Shown here one piece after another: positions 44,893-53,199 of a DNA stretch of 64,000 nt (position 1 is the stretch's first letter; every line of letters begins with the position of its first letter). The notes below the pieces were generated by a model. The model had not been told where the DNA came from and did not search any database. It saw only the letters and a program-made list of their open reading frames with translations. Location: the NCBI RefSeq assembly GCF_014042365.1, contig NZ_JACEZS010000027.1:1-64000 (forward strand), read 5' to 3'. Both the position numbers and the translations under genes were made by a program. Source of the stretch: Rugamonas fusca (GTDB lineage: Bacteria; Pseudomonadota; Gammaproteobacteria; Burkholderiales; Burkholderiaceae_D).

Positions 44893-46545
44893 TTACTGGC
44901 CGGCGGGAATCAATCCGAACCAGGCGCCGTAGGCTGGCAGGCTGACCTGCTCGCCCCGCACTTCGCCGGGCAGGCCGTGGCCACGCATCGCCTCGGCCCC
45001 TGCCACTTGTGGCAGCGTGAGGCTGACTGGCTCGCCACCGAGGTTGAAGATGGCAACGATGCCGCGCTCACCCTCGACATCGCGCCGCAGCGCCAGCACC
45101 GGCTCGGGCGCGTCGAAGAAAGTGATGCCGCCGCGGGTCAGTTGCGGCAGCGCGCGGCGCCAGGCGATGAACTTGCGGGTGAACGCCAGCGACGAGTCCG
45201 GATCGTTTTCCTGCACGGAGGCGGCACGCGCCAATTGAGGCGCCACCACGGGCAGCCAGGGCTTGCCGCTGGTGAAGCCGCCGTGCGCAGCGGCGTCGTC
45301 GGTCCAGGCGATCGGCGTGCGGCAGCCGTCACGACCCTTGAATTCGGGCCAGAACGTGATGCCGTACGGGTCTTGCAGCAATTCATAGGGCACGTCCGCT
45401 TCCGGGAAGGCCAGCTCGTCGCCCTGGTACAGGCAAGGCGTGCCCTTGAGCGAGAGCTGCATGGCCAGGATCATCTTGGCGAAGGCGACGGGCGCGTCCG
45501 GGCCGCCCCAACGGGTGGCCACGCGCTGCACGTCGTGGTTGCCCACCGACCAGGAGGCCCAGCCGCCCTTGACGCGCGCTTCAAACTGTTCGACCTGCTT
45601 GCGGATATATTCCGCCGAGCAGGTTGGCACCAGCAGATTGAAACTGTAGGCCATGTGCAGCTTGTCGCCGTCGGCCGTGTACTCGGCCATCACGGCCAGC
45701 GAATCGTCGGCGCCCACTTCGCCGATGGCGACGGCGTTGTATTCGTTGAGCAGGCTGCGCAGCTTTTGCAGGAAGGCCAGGTTTTCCGGGCGGCTCTTGT
45801 CGTACACGTGGGCTTGCATGCCGTAGGGATTGACGTCGGACACGGTGGCCGTGTCGCGGTTGACGGCCGGCGGATTGCTGCGCAGCTGCGTGTCATGGAA
45901 GTGGAAGTTGCAGGCGTCCAGGCGGATGCCGTCCACGCCGCGCTCGAGCCAGAAGCGCAGGCTGTCCAGGTGGGCTTGCTGCACTTCGGGGTTGTGGAAG
46001 TTCAGGTCGGGCTGGCTGACGAGGAAGTTGTGCATGTAGTACTGGCGGCGGCGGCTGTCCCACTGCCAGGCCGAACCGCCGAACACGGACATCCAGTTGT
46101 TGGGCGGATTGCCGTCGGGCAGCGGATCGGCCCACACGTACCAGTCCGCCTTGGGATTGTCGCGGCTGGAGCGGCTTTCCTTGAACCAGGGGTGATCCTC
46201 GGCCGAGTGCGACATGACCTGGTCAATCATGATGCGCAAGCCCAGGCTGTGGGCCTTGTCGATGAGCGCGTCGAAATCGGCCAGCGTGCCGAACAGCGGA
46301 TCGACGTCGCAGTAATCGGACACGTCGTAGCCGAAGTCCTTCATGGGCGACTTGAAATACGGTGAAATCCAGACGATGTCCACGCCCAGCGATGCGATAT
46401 AGTCCAGCTTGGCCGTAATACCAGGCAAGTCCCCCACGCCATCGCCATTGGTGTCGAGGAAGCTGCGCGGATACACCTGATAGATGATGGCTTCGCGCCA
46501 CCATAGGCGTTGCTGATCGGAAGGCTGGGAGAGTTGTTTGGTCAT
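44893..46545 (-). CDS. alpha-glucosidase, GH13 family
   Basis: A 550-residue cytoplasmic alpha-glucosidase/oligo-1,6-glucosidase-type enzyme hydrolysing maltooligosaccharides. It has YQVYPRSFLDTNGDGVGDLPGI, region I DQVMSHSAEDH, nucleophile region GIRLDACNF, acid/base region AIGEVGADD, and SVGNHDVQR. No signal peptide. The ATG at 46543-46545 gives the natural N-terminus; a TTG at 46575 would extend it by ten residues. It is divergent from the peptide transporter gene and delivers glucose to the glucokinase encoded next downstream. Confidence 0.93.
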   Translation of the reverse strand: MTKQLSQPSDQQRLWWREAIIYQVYPRSFLDTNGDGVGDLPGITAKLDYIASLGVDIVWISPYFKSPMKDFGYDVSDYCDVDPLFGTLADFDALIDKAHSLGLRIMIDQVMSHSAEDHPWFKESRSSRDNPKADWYVWADPLPDGNPPNNWMSVFGGSAWQWDSRRRQYYMHNFLVSQPDLNFHNPEVQQAHLDSLRFWLERGVDGIRLDACNFHFHDTQLRSNPPAVNRDTATVSDVNPYGMQAHVYDKSRPENLAFLQKLRSLLNEYNAVAIGEVGADDSLAVMAEYTADGDKLHMAYSFNLLVPTCSAEYIRKQVEQFEARVKGGWASWSVGNHDVQRVATRWGGPDAPVAFAKMILAMQLSLKGTPCLYQGDELAFPEADVPYELLQDPYGITFWPEFKGRDGCRTPIAWTDDAAAHGGFTSGKPWLPVVAPQLARAASVQENDPDSSLAFTRKFIAWRRALPQLTRGGITFFDAPEPVLALRRDVEGERGIVAIFNLGGEPVSLTLPQVAGAEAMRGHGLPGEVRGEQVSLPAYGAWFGLIPAGQ

Positions 46546-46564
46546 GGCATGGCCCGCTGTTGAA

Positions 46565-46575
46565 TTTGTAGACAA
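46565..46575. promoter_or_regulatory. TTTGTAG-type motif upstream of the alpha-glucosidase gene
   Basis: TTTGTAGACAA, 20 bp upstream of the chosen start. Similar motifs lie upstream of the SLC45 transporter/GH31 pair (63248-63258, 63337-63360) and, inverted, of the pullulanase gene (54632-54641). A weak motif on its own; the weight is in recurrence in front of functionally related genes. Confidence 0.35.
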
Positions 46576-46682
46576 TATACATCAGCAATATGCATTTTTC
46601 AATGGGGAGATGGTTTGCGCAACACCAAGCAAAAACCAATTAAATCAATAACTTACAAAGTTAAATGAAAACAGGGGCAATA

Positions 46683-48269
46683 ATGAGCAGTAGTCAAACT
46701 ACACAAAAGATAGCGCCAAGCGAGGAATTGGATGCCGGCAACGGGCCGATGCCGCGGCAAATTCCCTACATCATCGCCAACGAGGGCTGCGAGCGCTTCA
46801 GCTTCTACGGCATGCGCAACATCCTCACGCCCTTCCTGATCAGCACGCTGCTGCTGTTCCTGCCCCAGCCCGACCGGGCCGGCGAGGCCAAGCACGTCTT
46901 CCACACCTTCGTGATCGGCGTGTATTTCTTCCCGCTGCTCGGTGGCTGGGTGGCCGACCGCCTGTTTGGCAAGTACAACACGATTCTCTGGCTCAGCATG
47001 GTCTACGTGGCCGGCCATGCCTGCCTCGCCATTTTCGAAAACAACCTGCAAGGCTTCTACCTTGGCCTGTTCCTGATCGCGCTCGGCTCGGGCGGCATCA
47101 AGCCGCTGGTGGCCTCGTTCGTGGGCGACCAGTTCGACCAGAGCAACAAGAACCGCGCCAAAGTGGTGTTCGACGCGTTCTACTGGATCATCAATTTCGG
47201 CTCCTTCTTCGCCTCGCTGCTGATGCCCATCTTCCTGCGCGACTATGGTGCGGCCGTGGCGTTCGGCATACCGGGCCTGCTGATGGCCATCGCCACGCTG
47301 GTGTTCTGGATGGGGAACAAGCAGTATGTGCACATTCCGCCGGCGCCGGCCAATCCCGATTCCGTGCTGCGGGTGGCGCGCACGGCGCTGCTGGCACGCC
47401 AGCCCGGACAGGGCCGGCCCGGCCTGGCCGTGGCGGCCGTCGGCGCGGCCGGCGCGCTGGCCTCGCTGGCCATGACGCCGCAGTGGGGCTTCGTGATCGC
47501 GGCCTGCCTGGCGCTGGTGCTGGTGCTCGCGTTCGGCGGCCTGGGCACGGCCATGCAGCTGGAACGGGCCCGTGGCGCCCATCCGGACGAGACGATCGAA
47601 GGCGTGCGGGCCGTGCTGCGCATCCTGATCGTGTTCTCGCTGGTGACGCCGTTCTGGTCCCTGTTCGACCAGAAAGCATCGACCTGGATCGTGCAGGCCA
47701 ACGACATGACCAAGCCGGACTGGTTCCTGCCCGCGCAGATGCAGGCGCTTAACCCCTTGCTGGTGATGCTGCTGATCCCGTTCAACAACTTCGCCCTGTT
47801 CCCGCTGCTGCGCCGGCTGGGCTGGGAGCCGACCACGCTGCGCCGCATGACGGGCGGCATCGCCTTCACCTCGCTGGCGTGGGTGGTGATCGGCGCCATC
47901 CAGTTGCAGATGGATGGCGGCACGCCCACCTCCATCGCGTGGCAGATCCTGCCCTACACCTTGCTCACGTTCGGCGAAGTGTTGGTATCGACGTCGGGAC
48001 TGGAATTCGCGTACAGCCAGGCGCCAGCCTCGATGAAGGGCACCATCATGAGCTTGTGGTGCCTGGCCGTCACCATCGGCAGCCTGTGGGTGTTGATCGT
48101 CAACGCGGGCGTGAAGAACGACGCCATCACGGCCATGATCGCGTCCACGGGCCTCAGCTCGATCGCGTTCCAGATGTTCTTCTTCGCCGGCTTCGCGCTG
48201 GTTGCGGCCATCCTGTTTGGCTGGTACGCGCGCAGCTATCGCATGACGGACCATTACCGCCAGGGCTGA
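46683..48269 (+). CDS. POT/PTR2-family proton-dependent oligopeptide transporter
   Basis: A 528-residue inner-membrane symporter with 12-14 transmembrane helices importing di- and tripeptides. The family signature ANEGCERFSFYGMRNIL (ExxERF) and the FYWIINFGSFFASLL PTR2 motif are present. I chose the ATG at 46683 because AGGGGCAATA precedes it; the ATG at 46665 has no ribosome binding site. It is monocistronic, divergent from the alpha-glucosidase gene, and not obviously related to sugar metabolism. Confidence 0.93.
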   Translation: MSSSQTTQKIAPSEELDAGNGPMPRQIPYIIANEGCERFSFYGMRNILTPFLISTLLLFLPQPDRAGEAKHVFHTFVIGVYFFPLLGGWVADRLFGKYNTILWLSMVYVAGHACLAIFENNLQGFYLGLFLIALGSGGIKPLVASFVGDQFDQSNKNRAKVVFDAFYWIINFGSFFASLLMPIFLRDYGAAVAFGIPGLLMAIATLVFWMGNKQYVHIPPAPANPDSVLRVARTALLARQPGQGRPGLAVAAVGAAGALASLAMTPQWGFVIAACLALVLVLAFGGLGTAMQLERARGAHPDETIEGVRAVLRILIVFSLVTPFWSLFDQKASTWIVQANDMTKPDWFLPAQMQALNPLLVMLLIPFNNFALFPLLRRLGWEPTTLRRMTGGIAFTSLAWVVIGAIQLQMDGGTPTSIAWQILPYTLLTFGEVLVSTSGLEFAYSQAPASMKGTIMSLWCLAVTIGSLWVLIVNAGVKNDAITAMIASTGLSSIAFQMFFFAGFALVAAILFGWYARSYRMTDHYRQG

Positions 48270-48277
48270 GGCGCTTT

Positions 48278-48324
48278 GGGCGGAAATCCGCCATCGGCGT
48301 GATGCCGTATGCGGATTTCCGCCC
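48278..48324. promoter_or_regulatory. two palindromic sites, candidate enhancers of the sigma54 promoter (also a hairpin)
   Basis: GCGGAAATCCGC (48280-48291) and GCGGATTTCCGC (48311-48322) are each palindromic and are inverted copies of each other; centres are 31 bp apart, about three helical turns. They lie about 151 and 120 bp before the predicted sigma54 start, the usual place of NtrC-class activator sites. Seen as RNA, 48278-48291 and 48311-48324 form a 14-bp stem that could instead end the peptide transporter transcript, though no U-run follows. Confidence 0.5.
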
Positions 48325-48331
48325 TGGATGC

Positions 48332-48358
48332 TGACGGCGCGCAAACGCCGCGCCGTCA
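48332..48358. other. 10-bp perfect hairpin
   Basis: TGACGGCGCG / CGCGCCGTCA around a seven-base loop, between the palindromic pair and the sigma54 promoter. It may be a terminator stem of the upstream gene or a further protein-binding dyad. No U-run. Confidence 0.45.
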
Positions 48359-48410
48359 CGATCCGATATAAATCAACACCTTAGCGCTCCCCTTAGCGTC
48401 TCCTTGTGGC

Positions 48411-48426
48411 TGGCACAGAACCTGCA
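48411..48426 (+). promoter_or_regulatory. sigma54 (-24/-12) promoter of the ABC-transporter operon
   Basis: TGGCACAGAACCTGCA has the invariant GG (48412-48413) and GC (48424-48425) with the required 10-bp spacing; TGGCAC is the exact -24 consensus. The start would be near 48437, 129 bp before the binding-protein ATG. A sigma54-dependent activator gene lies in the same gene cluster (53200). Confidence 0.75.
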
Positions 48427-48434
48427 ATTGCTCT

Positions 48435-48537
48435 GGAAGTCATTTCAAAATGGCCATGGCCAGGCGTGGCGCCGAAGACAGTGCGCTTGCACGGCAAGGC
48501 GCCACAACTACGCCATGGGCATTTTGAAATGACTTCT
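48435..48537. repeat. 103-bp palindromic repeat, copy B
   Basis: It is 89% identical to 44744-44846. The ends GGAAGTCATTTCAAAATG and CATTTTGAAATGACTTCT pair, and an inner GTGGCGCC/GGCGCCAC pair extends the fold to a long imperfect hairpin. Against copy A, one terminal base pair differs on both sides (G44751-C44839 becomes A48442-T48530), and a wobble becomes a Watson-Crick pair. Such covariation suggests that structure is kept. It starts where the sigma54 transcript is predicted to start. Confidence 0.85.
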
Positions 48538-48565
48538 TAGGCACACAACCACAATGGAGACCAGC

Positions 48566-49531
48566 ATGTCCAAGTACCGCCTGTTCGCACTCGCCGCCGC
48601 CGTCCTCTGCACCGCCGCCCAGGCGCAAGACGTGGTCCGGCTCGGCAATCTCAAATTCGCCCACTACGGCGCCGTTTCCTACATCAAGGAGATCGCGCCC
48701 AAGTGCGGCATCAAAGTGGAAGAACACGTGTTCGCCAAGGGCCCGGATGTGATGCAAGCCATCCTGGCCGGTGAACTGGACGTGGGCGCCACCGCCTCCG
48801 AGGCCGCCATTTCCGGCCGCGCCAACGGCGCGCCCATCTACGTCGTCGCCGGTTTCGCCAAAGGTGGCGCGCGCCTGGTCGCGCGCCCCGACGTCGGCAT
48901 CAAGTCGATCAAGGACTTGAAGGGCAAGAAGGTGGGTGTGACGCGCGGCGGCATCCATGAAGTGCTGCTGGTGGCCGAACTGGCCCAGCACGGCCTGACG
49001 GCCTCCGACCAGCCGGGCAAGGACGTGCAGCTGGTGTACCTGGCCTTCGCCGACTTGAACCAGGCGCTGCTGGGCAAGAACCTGGACGCCATCATGCAAA
49101 GCGAGCCGCAATCGTCGCAGGCCATCAACAAGGGCTATGGCGTGGAAGTGATGAAGCCCTACGACACGCCCATCGGCGCGCCCGTGCGCACCATGGTCAT
49201 GAGCGAGAAGTTCTACAAGGAGCACCGCGCCGTGGCGGCCAAGTTCATGAACTGCTTCGTGCAGTCGACCAAGCTGTTCATCGACAACCAGGCCGTGGCC
49301 GAGAAATACGTGCGCGAAGTGATCTTCAAGAACCAGATCACCAAGAACGACTTCGATGACGCCATCAGCAATTCGCCCTACAGCTACGACATCACGCCCG
49401 AGCACATCCAGCTCACCACGGACGTGATGGCGAAAACCGGCACCGGCAAGATGCGCACTCCGCCCGTGGCCAGGGACTGGGTCAAGACCGACCTGCTGGA
49501 AGCGGCCAAGAAAAGCCTCAACATCCAGTAA
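48566..49531 (+). CDS. ABC transporter substrate-binding protein, NMT1/TauA/SsuA type
   Basis: A 321-residue periplasmic receptor. The signal peptide is MSKYRLFALAAAVLCTAAQAQ. The mature protein has the NMT1/SsuA-like features VRLGNLKFAHYGAVSYIKE, AILAGELDVGATASEAAISGRANGAPIYVVAG, and KSIKDLKGKKVGVTRGG. The class binds taurine, sulfonates, aromatic acids, thiamine precursors and others; this ligand cannot be deduced. The ATG at 48566 has GGAGACC upstream, giving a 129-nt leader from the sigma54 start. First gene of a rightward operon with permease and ATPase. Confidence 0.9.
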   Translation: MSKYRLFALAAAVLCTAAQAQDVVRLGNLKFAHYGAVSYIKEIAPKCGIKVEEHVFAKGPDVMQAILAGELDVGATASEAAISGRANGAPIYVVAGFAKGGARLVARPDVGIKSIKDLKGKKVGVTRGGIHEVLLVAELAQHGLTASDQPGKDVQLVYLAFADLNQALLGKNLDAIMQSEPQSSQAINKGYGVEVMKPYDTPIGAPVRTMVMSEKFYKEHRAVAAKFMNCFVQSTKLFIDNQAVAEKYVREVIFKNQITKNDFDDAISNSPYSYDITPEHIQLTTDVMAKTGTGKMRTPPVARDWVKTDLLEAAKKSLNIQ

Positions 49532-49543
49532 GCGGGGGACACC

Positions 49544-50365
49544 ATGAAACTACAACACTGGCGTGAACTCGCCGCCGGCATCGTGGTGCCGGTACTCGTC
49601 GTCGCCCTGTGGCAGGCTAGCGCCATGCTGGGCTGGGTCAATCCGCAAGTGCTGCCATCGCCGGCGGCCGTGGTGCACAAGTGGTTCGAATACCTGCTGC
49701 CGCTGCAGCCCTACGATGCCGCGGCCGGCTCCTGGCTGGCGTGGGCGTTTTCCGGTGAACTGGTGGGCGACACCTTGAGCAGCATGTACCGCGTGGTGGT
49801 GGGCTTCGTGGTGGGCGCGGGACTGGCGCTGCCGCTGGGCCTCGTGATGGGATCGAGCAAGCGCATGTACGCATGGTTCAATCCACTGATGCAGGTGCTG
49901 CGCCCGATTCCACCAATCGCCTACATTCCGCTGGCGATCCTGTGGTTCGGGCTCGGCAACGCGCCGGCCGTGTTCCTGATCGCGCTGGGCGCCTTCTTCC
50001 CGGTGCTGATGAACACCATCGCCGGCGTGCGCCAGGTGGACGGCATCTACATCCGCGCCGCCCGCAACCTGGGCGTGGGCCAGCACACCATGTTCTTGCG
50101 GGTGATGCTGCCGGCCGCCGTGCCCTACATCCTGTCGGGCGTGCGGATCGGCATCGGCACCGCCTTCATCGTCGTCATCGTGTCCGAGATGATCGCCGTG
50201 AACAACGGGCTGGGCTTCCGCATCCTGGAGGCGCGCGAGTACTTCTGGTCGGACAAGATCATCGCCGGCATGATCAGCATCGGCTTGCTGGGGCTGGCCA
50301 TCGACGTGGCCATGAACAAATTGAACAACCATCTGCTGCGCTGGCACCGCGGCCTGGAGAACTGA
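49544..50365 (+). CDS. ABC transporter permease, TauC/SsuC type
   Basis: A 273-residue inner-membrane permease of the BPD_transp_1 fold with about six helices. The coupling-loop (EAA) motif is NTIAGVRQVDGIYIRAARNLGVGQHTMFLRVMLPAAVPYILSGVRIGIGTAFIVVIVSEMI. GGGGGACACC precedes the ATG; it starts 12 bp after the binding protein and ends 1 bp before the ATPase gene. It imports the same unknown ligand. Confidence 0.93.
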   Translation: MKLQHWRELAAGIVVPVLVVALWQASAMLGWVNPQVLPSPAAVVHKWFEYLLPLQPYDAAAGSWLAWAFSGELVGDTLSSMYRVVVGFVVGAGLALPLGLVMGSSKRMYAWFNPLMQVLRPIPPIAYIPLAILWFGLGNAPAVFLIALGAFFPVLMNTIAGVRQVDGIYIRAARNLGVGQHTMFLRVMLPAAVPYILSGVRIGIGTAFIVVIVSEMIAVNNGLGFRILEAREYFWSDKIIAGMISIGLLGLAIDVAMNKLNNHLLRWHRGLEN

Positions 50366-50366
50366 C

Positions 50367-51164
50367 ATGAGCGCATCCCACATCGCCGTCCGCGGCGTCA
50401 ACAAGGTATTCCAGGCCGATGGCCGCGAAGTCGTCGCCCTGAAGAACATCGAGCTCGATATCCCGCAGGGCCAGTTCGTGTGCCTGCTGGGGCCATCAGG
50501 CTGCGGCAAGTCCACGCTGCTCAATGCCGTGGCGGGCTTCTCGCTGCCCTCGTCGGGCACCATCCACGCGGACGGCAAGCTGGTCACGGGCCCCGGCCCC
50601 GAGCGCGGCATGGTGTTCCAGGAATACGCGCTGTTCCCGTGGATGACGGTGGCCAAGAACATCGCCTTCGGCCTGGAGATCAAGGGCATGGGCCAGCGCG
50701 AGATCGACGCCAAGGTGGCCGAACTGCTCAAGATGCTGTCGCTGCAGGACTTCGCCCAGCGCTATCCGAAAGACCTGTCGGGCGGCATGCGCCAGCGCGT
50801 GGCCATCGCCCGCGTGCTGGCGCTCGACTCGCCCATCATGCTGATGGACGAGCCGTTCGGCGCATTGGATGCGCTCACGCGGCGCAACCTGCAGGACGAA
50901 CTGCTGCGCATCTGGTCGGAGCTGAAGAAGACCATCATCTTCGTCACCCACAGCATCGAGGAAGCGATCTACCTGGCCGACCGCATCATCGTGATGACCT
51001 ACCGCCCCGGCACGGTCAAGCGCGACATGCTGGTGGAGCTGCCCCGTTTGCGCGACCCGGCCGCCGCCGAGTTCAACGCCCTCAAGCGGGAGCTGGGCCA
51101 GTTGGTGATGGAAGAACAGCAGCGTCACCACAACGACGAAATCCGCCTGGCCGCCGTGGATTGA
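50367..51164 (+). CDS. ABC transporter ATPase, TauB/SsuB type
   Basis: A 265-residue nucleotide-binding subunit. Walker A GPSGCGKST (about 44-52), Q-loop MVFQEYALFPW, signature LSGGMRQRVAIARVLA, Walker B IMLMDEPFGALD and H-loop VTHSIEEAIYLADRI are all present. It is tightly linked to the permease gene. After its stop, a 201-bp gap with tandem and inverted repeats leads to the sensor kinase. Confidence 0.95.
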   Translation: MSASHIAVRGVNKVFQADGREVVALKNIELDIPQGQFVCLLGPSGCGKSTLLNAVAGFSLPSSGTIHADGKLVTGPGPERGMVFQEYALFPWMTVAKNIAFGLEIKGMGQREIDAKVAELLKMLSLQDFAQRYPKDLSGGMRQRVAIARVLALDSPIMLMDEPFGALDALTRRNLQDELLRIWSELKKTIIFVTHSIEEAIYLADRIIVMTYRPGTVKRDMLVELPRLRDPAAAEFNALKRELGQLVMEEQQRHHNDEIRLAAVD

Positions 51165-51184
51165 CGTAGCAGCCAGGGCGCATC

Positions 51185-51253
51185 CGCGCCGCCAGCCAGG
51201 GTCCGTTCGCGCCGCCAGCAAGGGTCCGTCCGCGCCGCCAGCGAGGGGACGGA
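51185..51253. repeat. three tandem copies of a 23-bp unit
   Basis: Units at 51185-51207, 51208-51230 and 51231-51253 share CGCGCCGCCAGCnAGGGTCCGT; the third changes to GGGGACGGA at its end. A degenerate fourth part (about 51170-51184) precedes them. They lie between the ATPase and sensor-kinase genes and have no coding sense. Confidence 0.8.
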
Positions 51254-51308
51254 CCCTTCATCGGTTATCGTGGCCGCAGTTCGCGCCACGGAATGTGGGT
51301 CCGTCCCC
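51245..51308. repeat. inverted repeat GGGGACGGACCC, 12-bp arms
   Basis: GGGGACGGACCC (51245-51256) and GGGTCCGTCCCC (51297-51308) are perfect complements across 40 bp. The left arm is made from the end of the third tandem unit. Related in style to the GGGGACGTA palindromes. Confidence 0.7.
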
Positions 51309-51365
51309 GGTTCCAGCGCCGCTGGCCCACCCGCAGCCCCCCCGCCATGCTGTACAGTACCGACA

Positions 51366-53198
51366 ATGAAGCGCGCGCCCTCGTCCCTGCTGCTGTTCCC
51401 GGCCCTGATCGTGGCCGCCTGCATCGTCGCGGGCGCCTATGTGCTCGGCACCCGCCACGCCCGCGCCGAACTGCAGGACCAGGCCCAGCGCCAGCTACAA
51501 CTGATCGCGCCCGACCTGCAATCGGTGCTGCAAAAATTCGAAACCCTGCCCTTCGTGCTCGGCTTCCAGCCCGACCTGATCCAGGCCCTGGCCCACCCGG
51601 ACGACCCGCAAGCCATCGCCCGCCTGAACAGCACCCTGCACACCATCCAGCAGCAAGCCAAGGTGGGCGCCATCTACGTGATGGACCGCGACGGCCTCAC
51701 GCTGGGCGCCAGCAACTGGGACCAGCCGCTGGGCTTCGTCGGCAAGAACTTCTCCTACCGCCCCTACTTCCACGCCGCCCTGCACGGCCAGGCGGGCCGC
51801 TTCTACGGCATCGGCACCAGCACCAGCGAGGCCGGCTACTTCATCGCCCAACCCGTGTACCGCGACGGCAGCGCGCGCGGCGCCGTGGCCGGCGTGGTGG
51901 CCGTCAAGATCAGCCTGGCCGAATTCGAGCGCACCTGGCGCAGCAGCGCCGATCCCATCGTGCTGGCTGACCGCAGCGGCGTGATCTTCCTCAGCAACCG
52001 GCCCGACTGGATCTACCGCAGCCTGCGCCCCCTCGATGCGGCCACCGTGCGGGAACTGGCACGCACCCAGCAATACCTGGGCAAGCCGATCGCGCCGCTG
52101 CCCGCCAGCGTGCTCGCCCCCATCGCGCCCGTCACGCAGCCGGTCGGTGAACTGGGCTGGCAACTGATGCTGTTCCCCGGCCAGGACCGCGTGCCCCGCG
52201 CCGGCCTGCAATGGGCGCTGGCGGCCGCGCTGTTGCTGGCCTGCGCGGGCGCGTCCACGTGGGCCATCCACCAGCGCCGCCGCCGGCTGGAGGAAGCGCA
52301 GGCCTCGCGCGCCGCGCTGCAACGGGCCGCGCTGCAACTGGAGGACCGCATCGCCGAGCGCACCGACCAGCTGCGCCAGACCAACGCCAGCCTGGAAGCG
52401 CGCTACGCCAAGCTGCAGGAAACGGAGCAGCTGCTGCGTTCGACCCAGAATGAGCTGATCCAGGCCGGCAAGCTGGCCATGCTGGGCCAGATGGCGGCCG
52501 GCGTGACGCATGAACTGAACCAGCCGCTGGCCGCCATCCGCGCCTTCGCCGACAACGCCCGTACCTTCCTCGAACGGGGCATGACGGCGCAAGCGACCAG
52601 CAATTTGGGCCACATCGCCGACGCCAGCGCCCGCATGGGCGCCATCATCAGCCAGCTCAAGGGCTTTGCGCGCAAGGATGAAAGCGTGGCCACGGTGGAA
52701 CTTGCCGCGTGCGTGCGGGCCGCGTGCTTCCTGCTGCAAGGCGAATTCCGCCGGCTCGGCGTGGCGCTGGAGGTGACGGCCGATGAAGGTTGCTGCAAGG
52801 TGACGGGCGACGCCGTGCGCATCGAGCAAGTGCTGATCAACCTGCTGCGCAACGCGCTCGACGCCGTGGAGGCGGGCGCGCCCGATGCGCCGCGCCGCGT
52901 GCGCGTGGCGCTCGCGCGCGAGGGTGCGCACGAGGCCATGCACCAGCGTGAGAGCGAACCTGCGCATGCGCTGGTAAGCATCAGCGACAGCGGCCCGGGC
53001 ATCCCGGAGCAGGTGGCGGCCCACCTGTTCGAACCGTTTTTCACCACCAAACCATCTGGCAAGGGATTGGGGCTGGGACTGGCGATTTCGTCGTCCATCG
53101 TGCAGGCCATGAACGGCCAGCTCACGGCCCGCAACCTGCCGGAGGGCGGCGCGCGCTTCGAACTGCGCCTGCCACTGTTGATCGAAGGAGAAGTGTGA
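51366..53198 (+). CDS. DctB-like sensor histidine kinase
   Basis: A 610-residue membrane kinase. Transmembrane helix 1 is at about 7-27; a periplasmic double-Cache (PDC) sensor (about 35-285; YVMDRDGLTLGASNWDQPLGFVGKNFSYRPYF...GYFIAQPVYRDG) precedes helix 2 (about 280-298). A coiled coil and the kinase core follow: phosphoacceptor His382 in MAAGVTHELNQPLAAIRAFADNA, N-box INLLRNALDAVE, and G-boxes SDSGPGIP and KGLGLGLAIS. DctB kinases usually sense C4-dicarboxylates, but no TRAP or dctA gene is near. It is followed after 1 bp by its response regulator. Confidence 0.94.
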   Translation: MKRAPSSLLLFPALIVAACIVAGAYVLGTRHARAELQDQAQRQLQLIAPDLQSVLQKFETLPFVLGFQPDLIQALAHPDDPQAIARLNSTLHTIQQQAKVGAIYVMDRDGLTLGASNWDQPLGFVGKNFSYRPYFHAALHGQAGRFYGIGTSTSEAGYFIAQPVYRDGSARGAVAGVVAVKISLAEFERTWRSSADPIVLADRSGVIFLSNRPDWIYRSLRPLDAATVRELARTQQYLGKPIAPLPASVLAPIAPVTQPVGELGWQLMLFPGQDRVPRAGLQWALAAALLLACAGASTWAIHQRRRRLEEAQASRAALQRAALQLEDRIAERTDQLRQTNASLEARYAKLQETEQLLRSTQNELIQAGKLAMLGQMAAGVTHELNQPLAAIRAFADNARTFLERGMTAQATSNLGHIADASARMGAIISQLKGFARKDESVATVELAACVRAACFLLQGEFRRLGVALEVTADEGCCKVTGDAVRIEQVLINLLRNALDAVEAGAPDAPRRVRVALAREGAHEAMHQRESEPAHALVSISDSGPGIPEQVAAHLFEPFFTTKPSGKGLGLGLAISSSIVQAMNGQLTARNLPEGGARFELRLPLLIEGEV

Positions 53199-53199
53199 C

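Noticed and set aside
48435..48537. Riboswitch such as TPP or guanidine upstream of the NMT1-type operon
   Set aside because: None of the conserved core motifs of these riboswitches is visible, and the same element occurs upstream of glk with end-to-end palindromic symmetry.
51185..51253. Possible small CRISPR array
   Set aside because: The 23-bp units are contiguous with no unique spacers and no cas genes nearby; they are simple tandem repeats.
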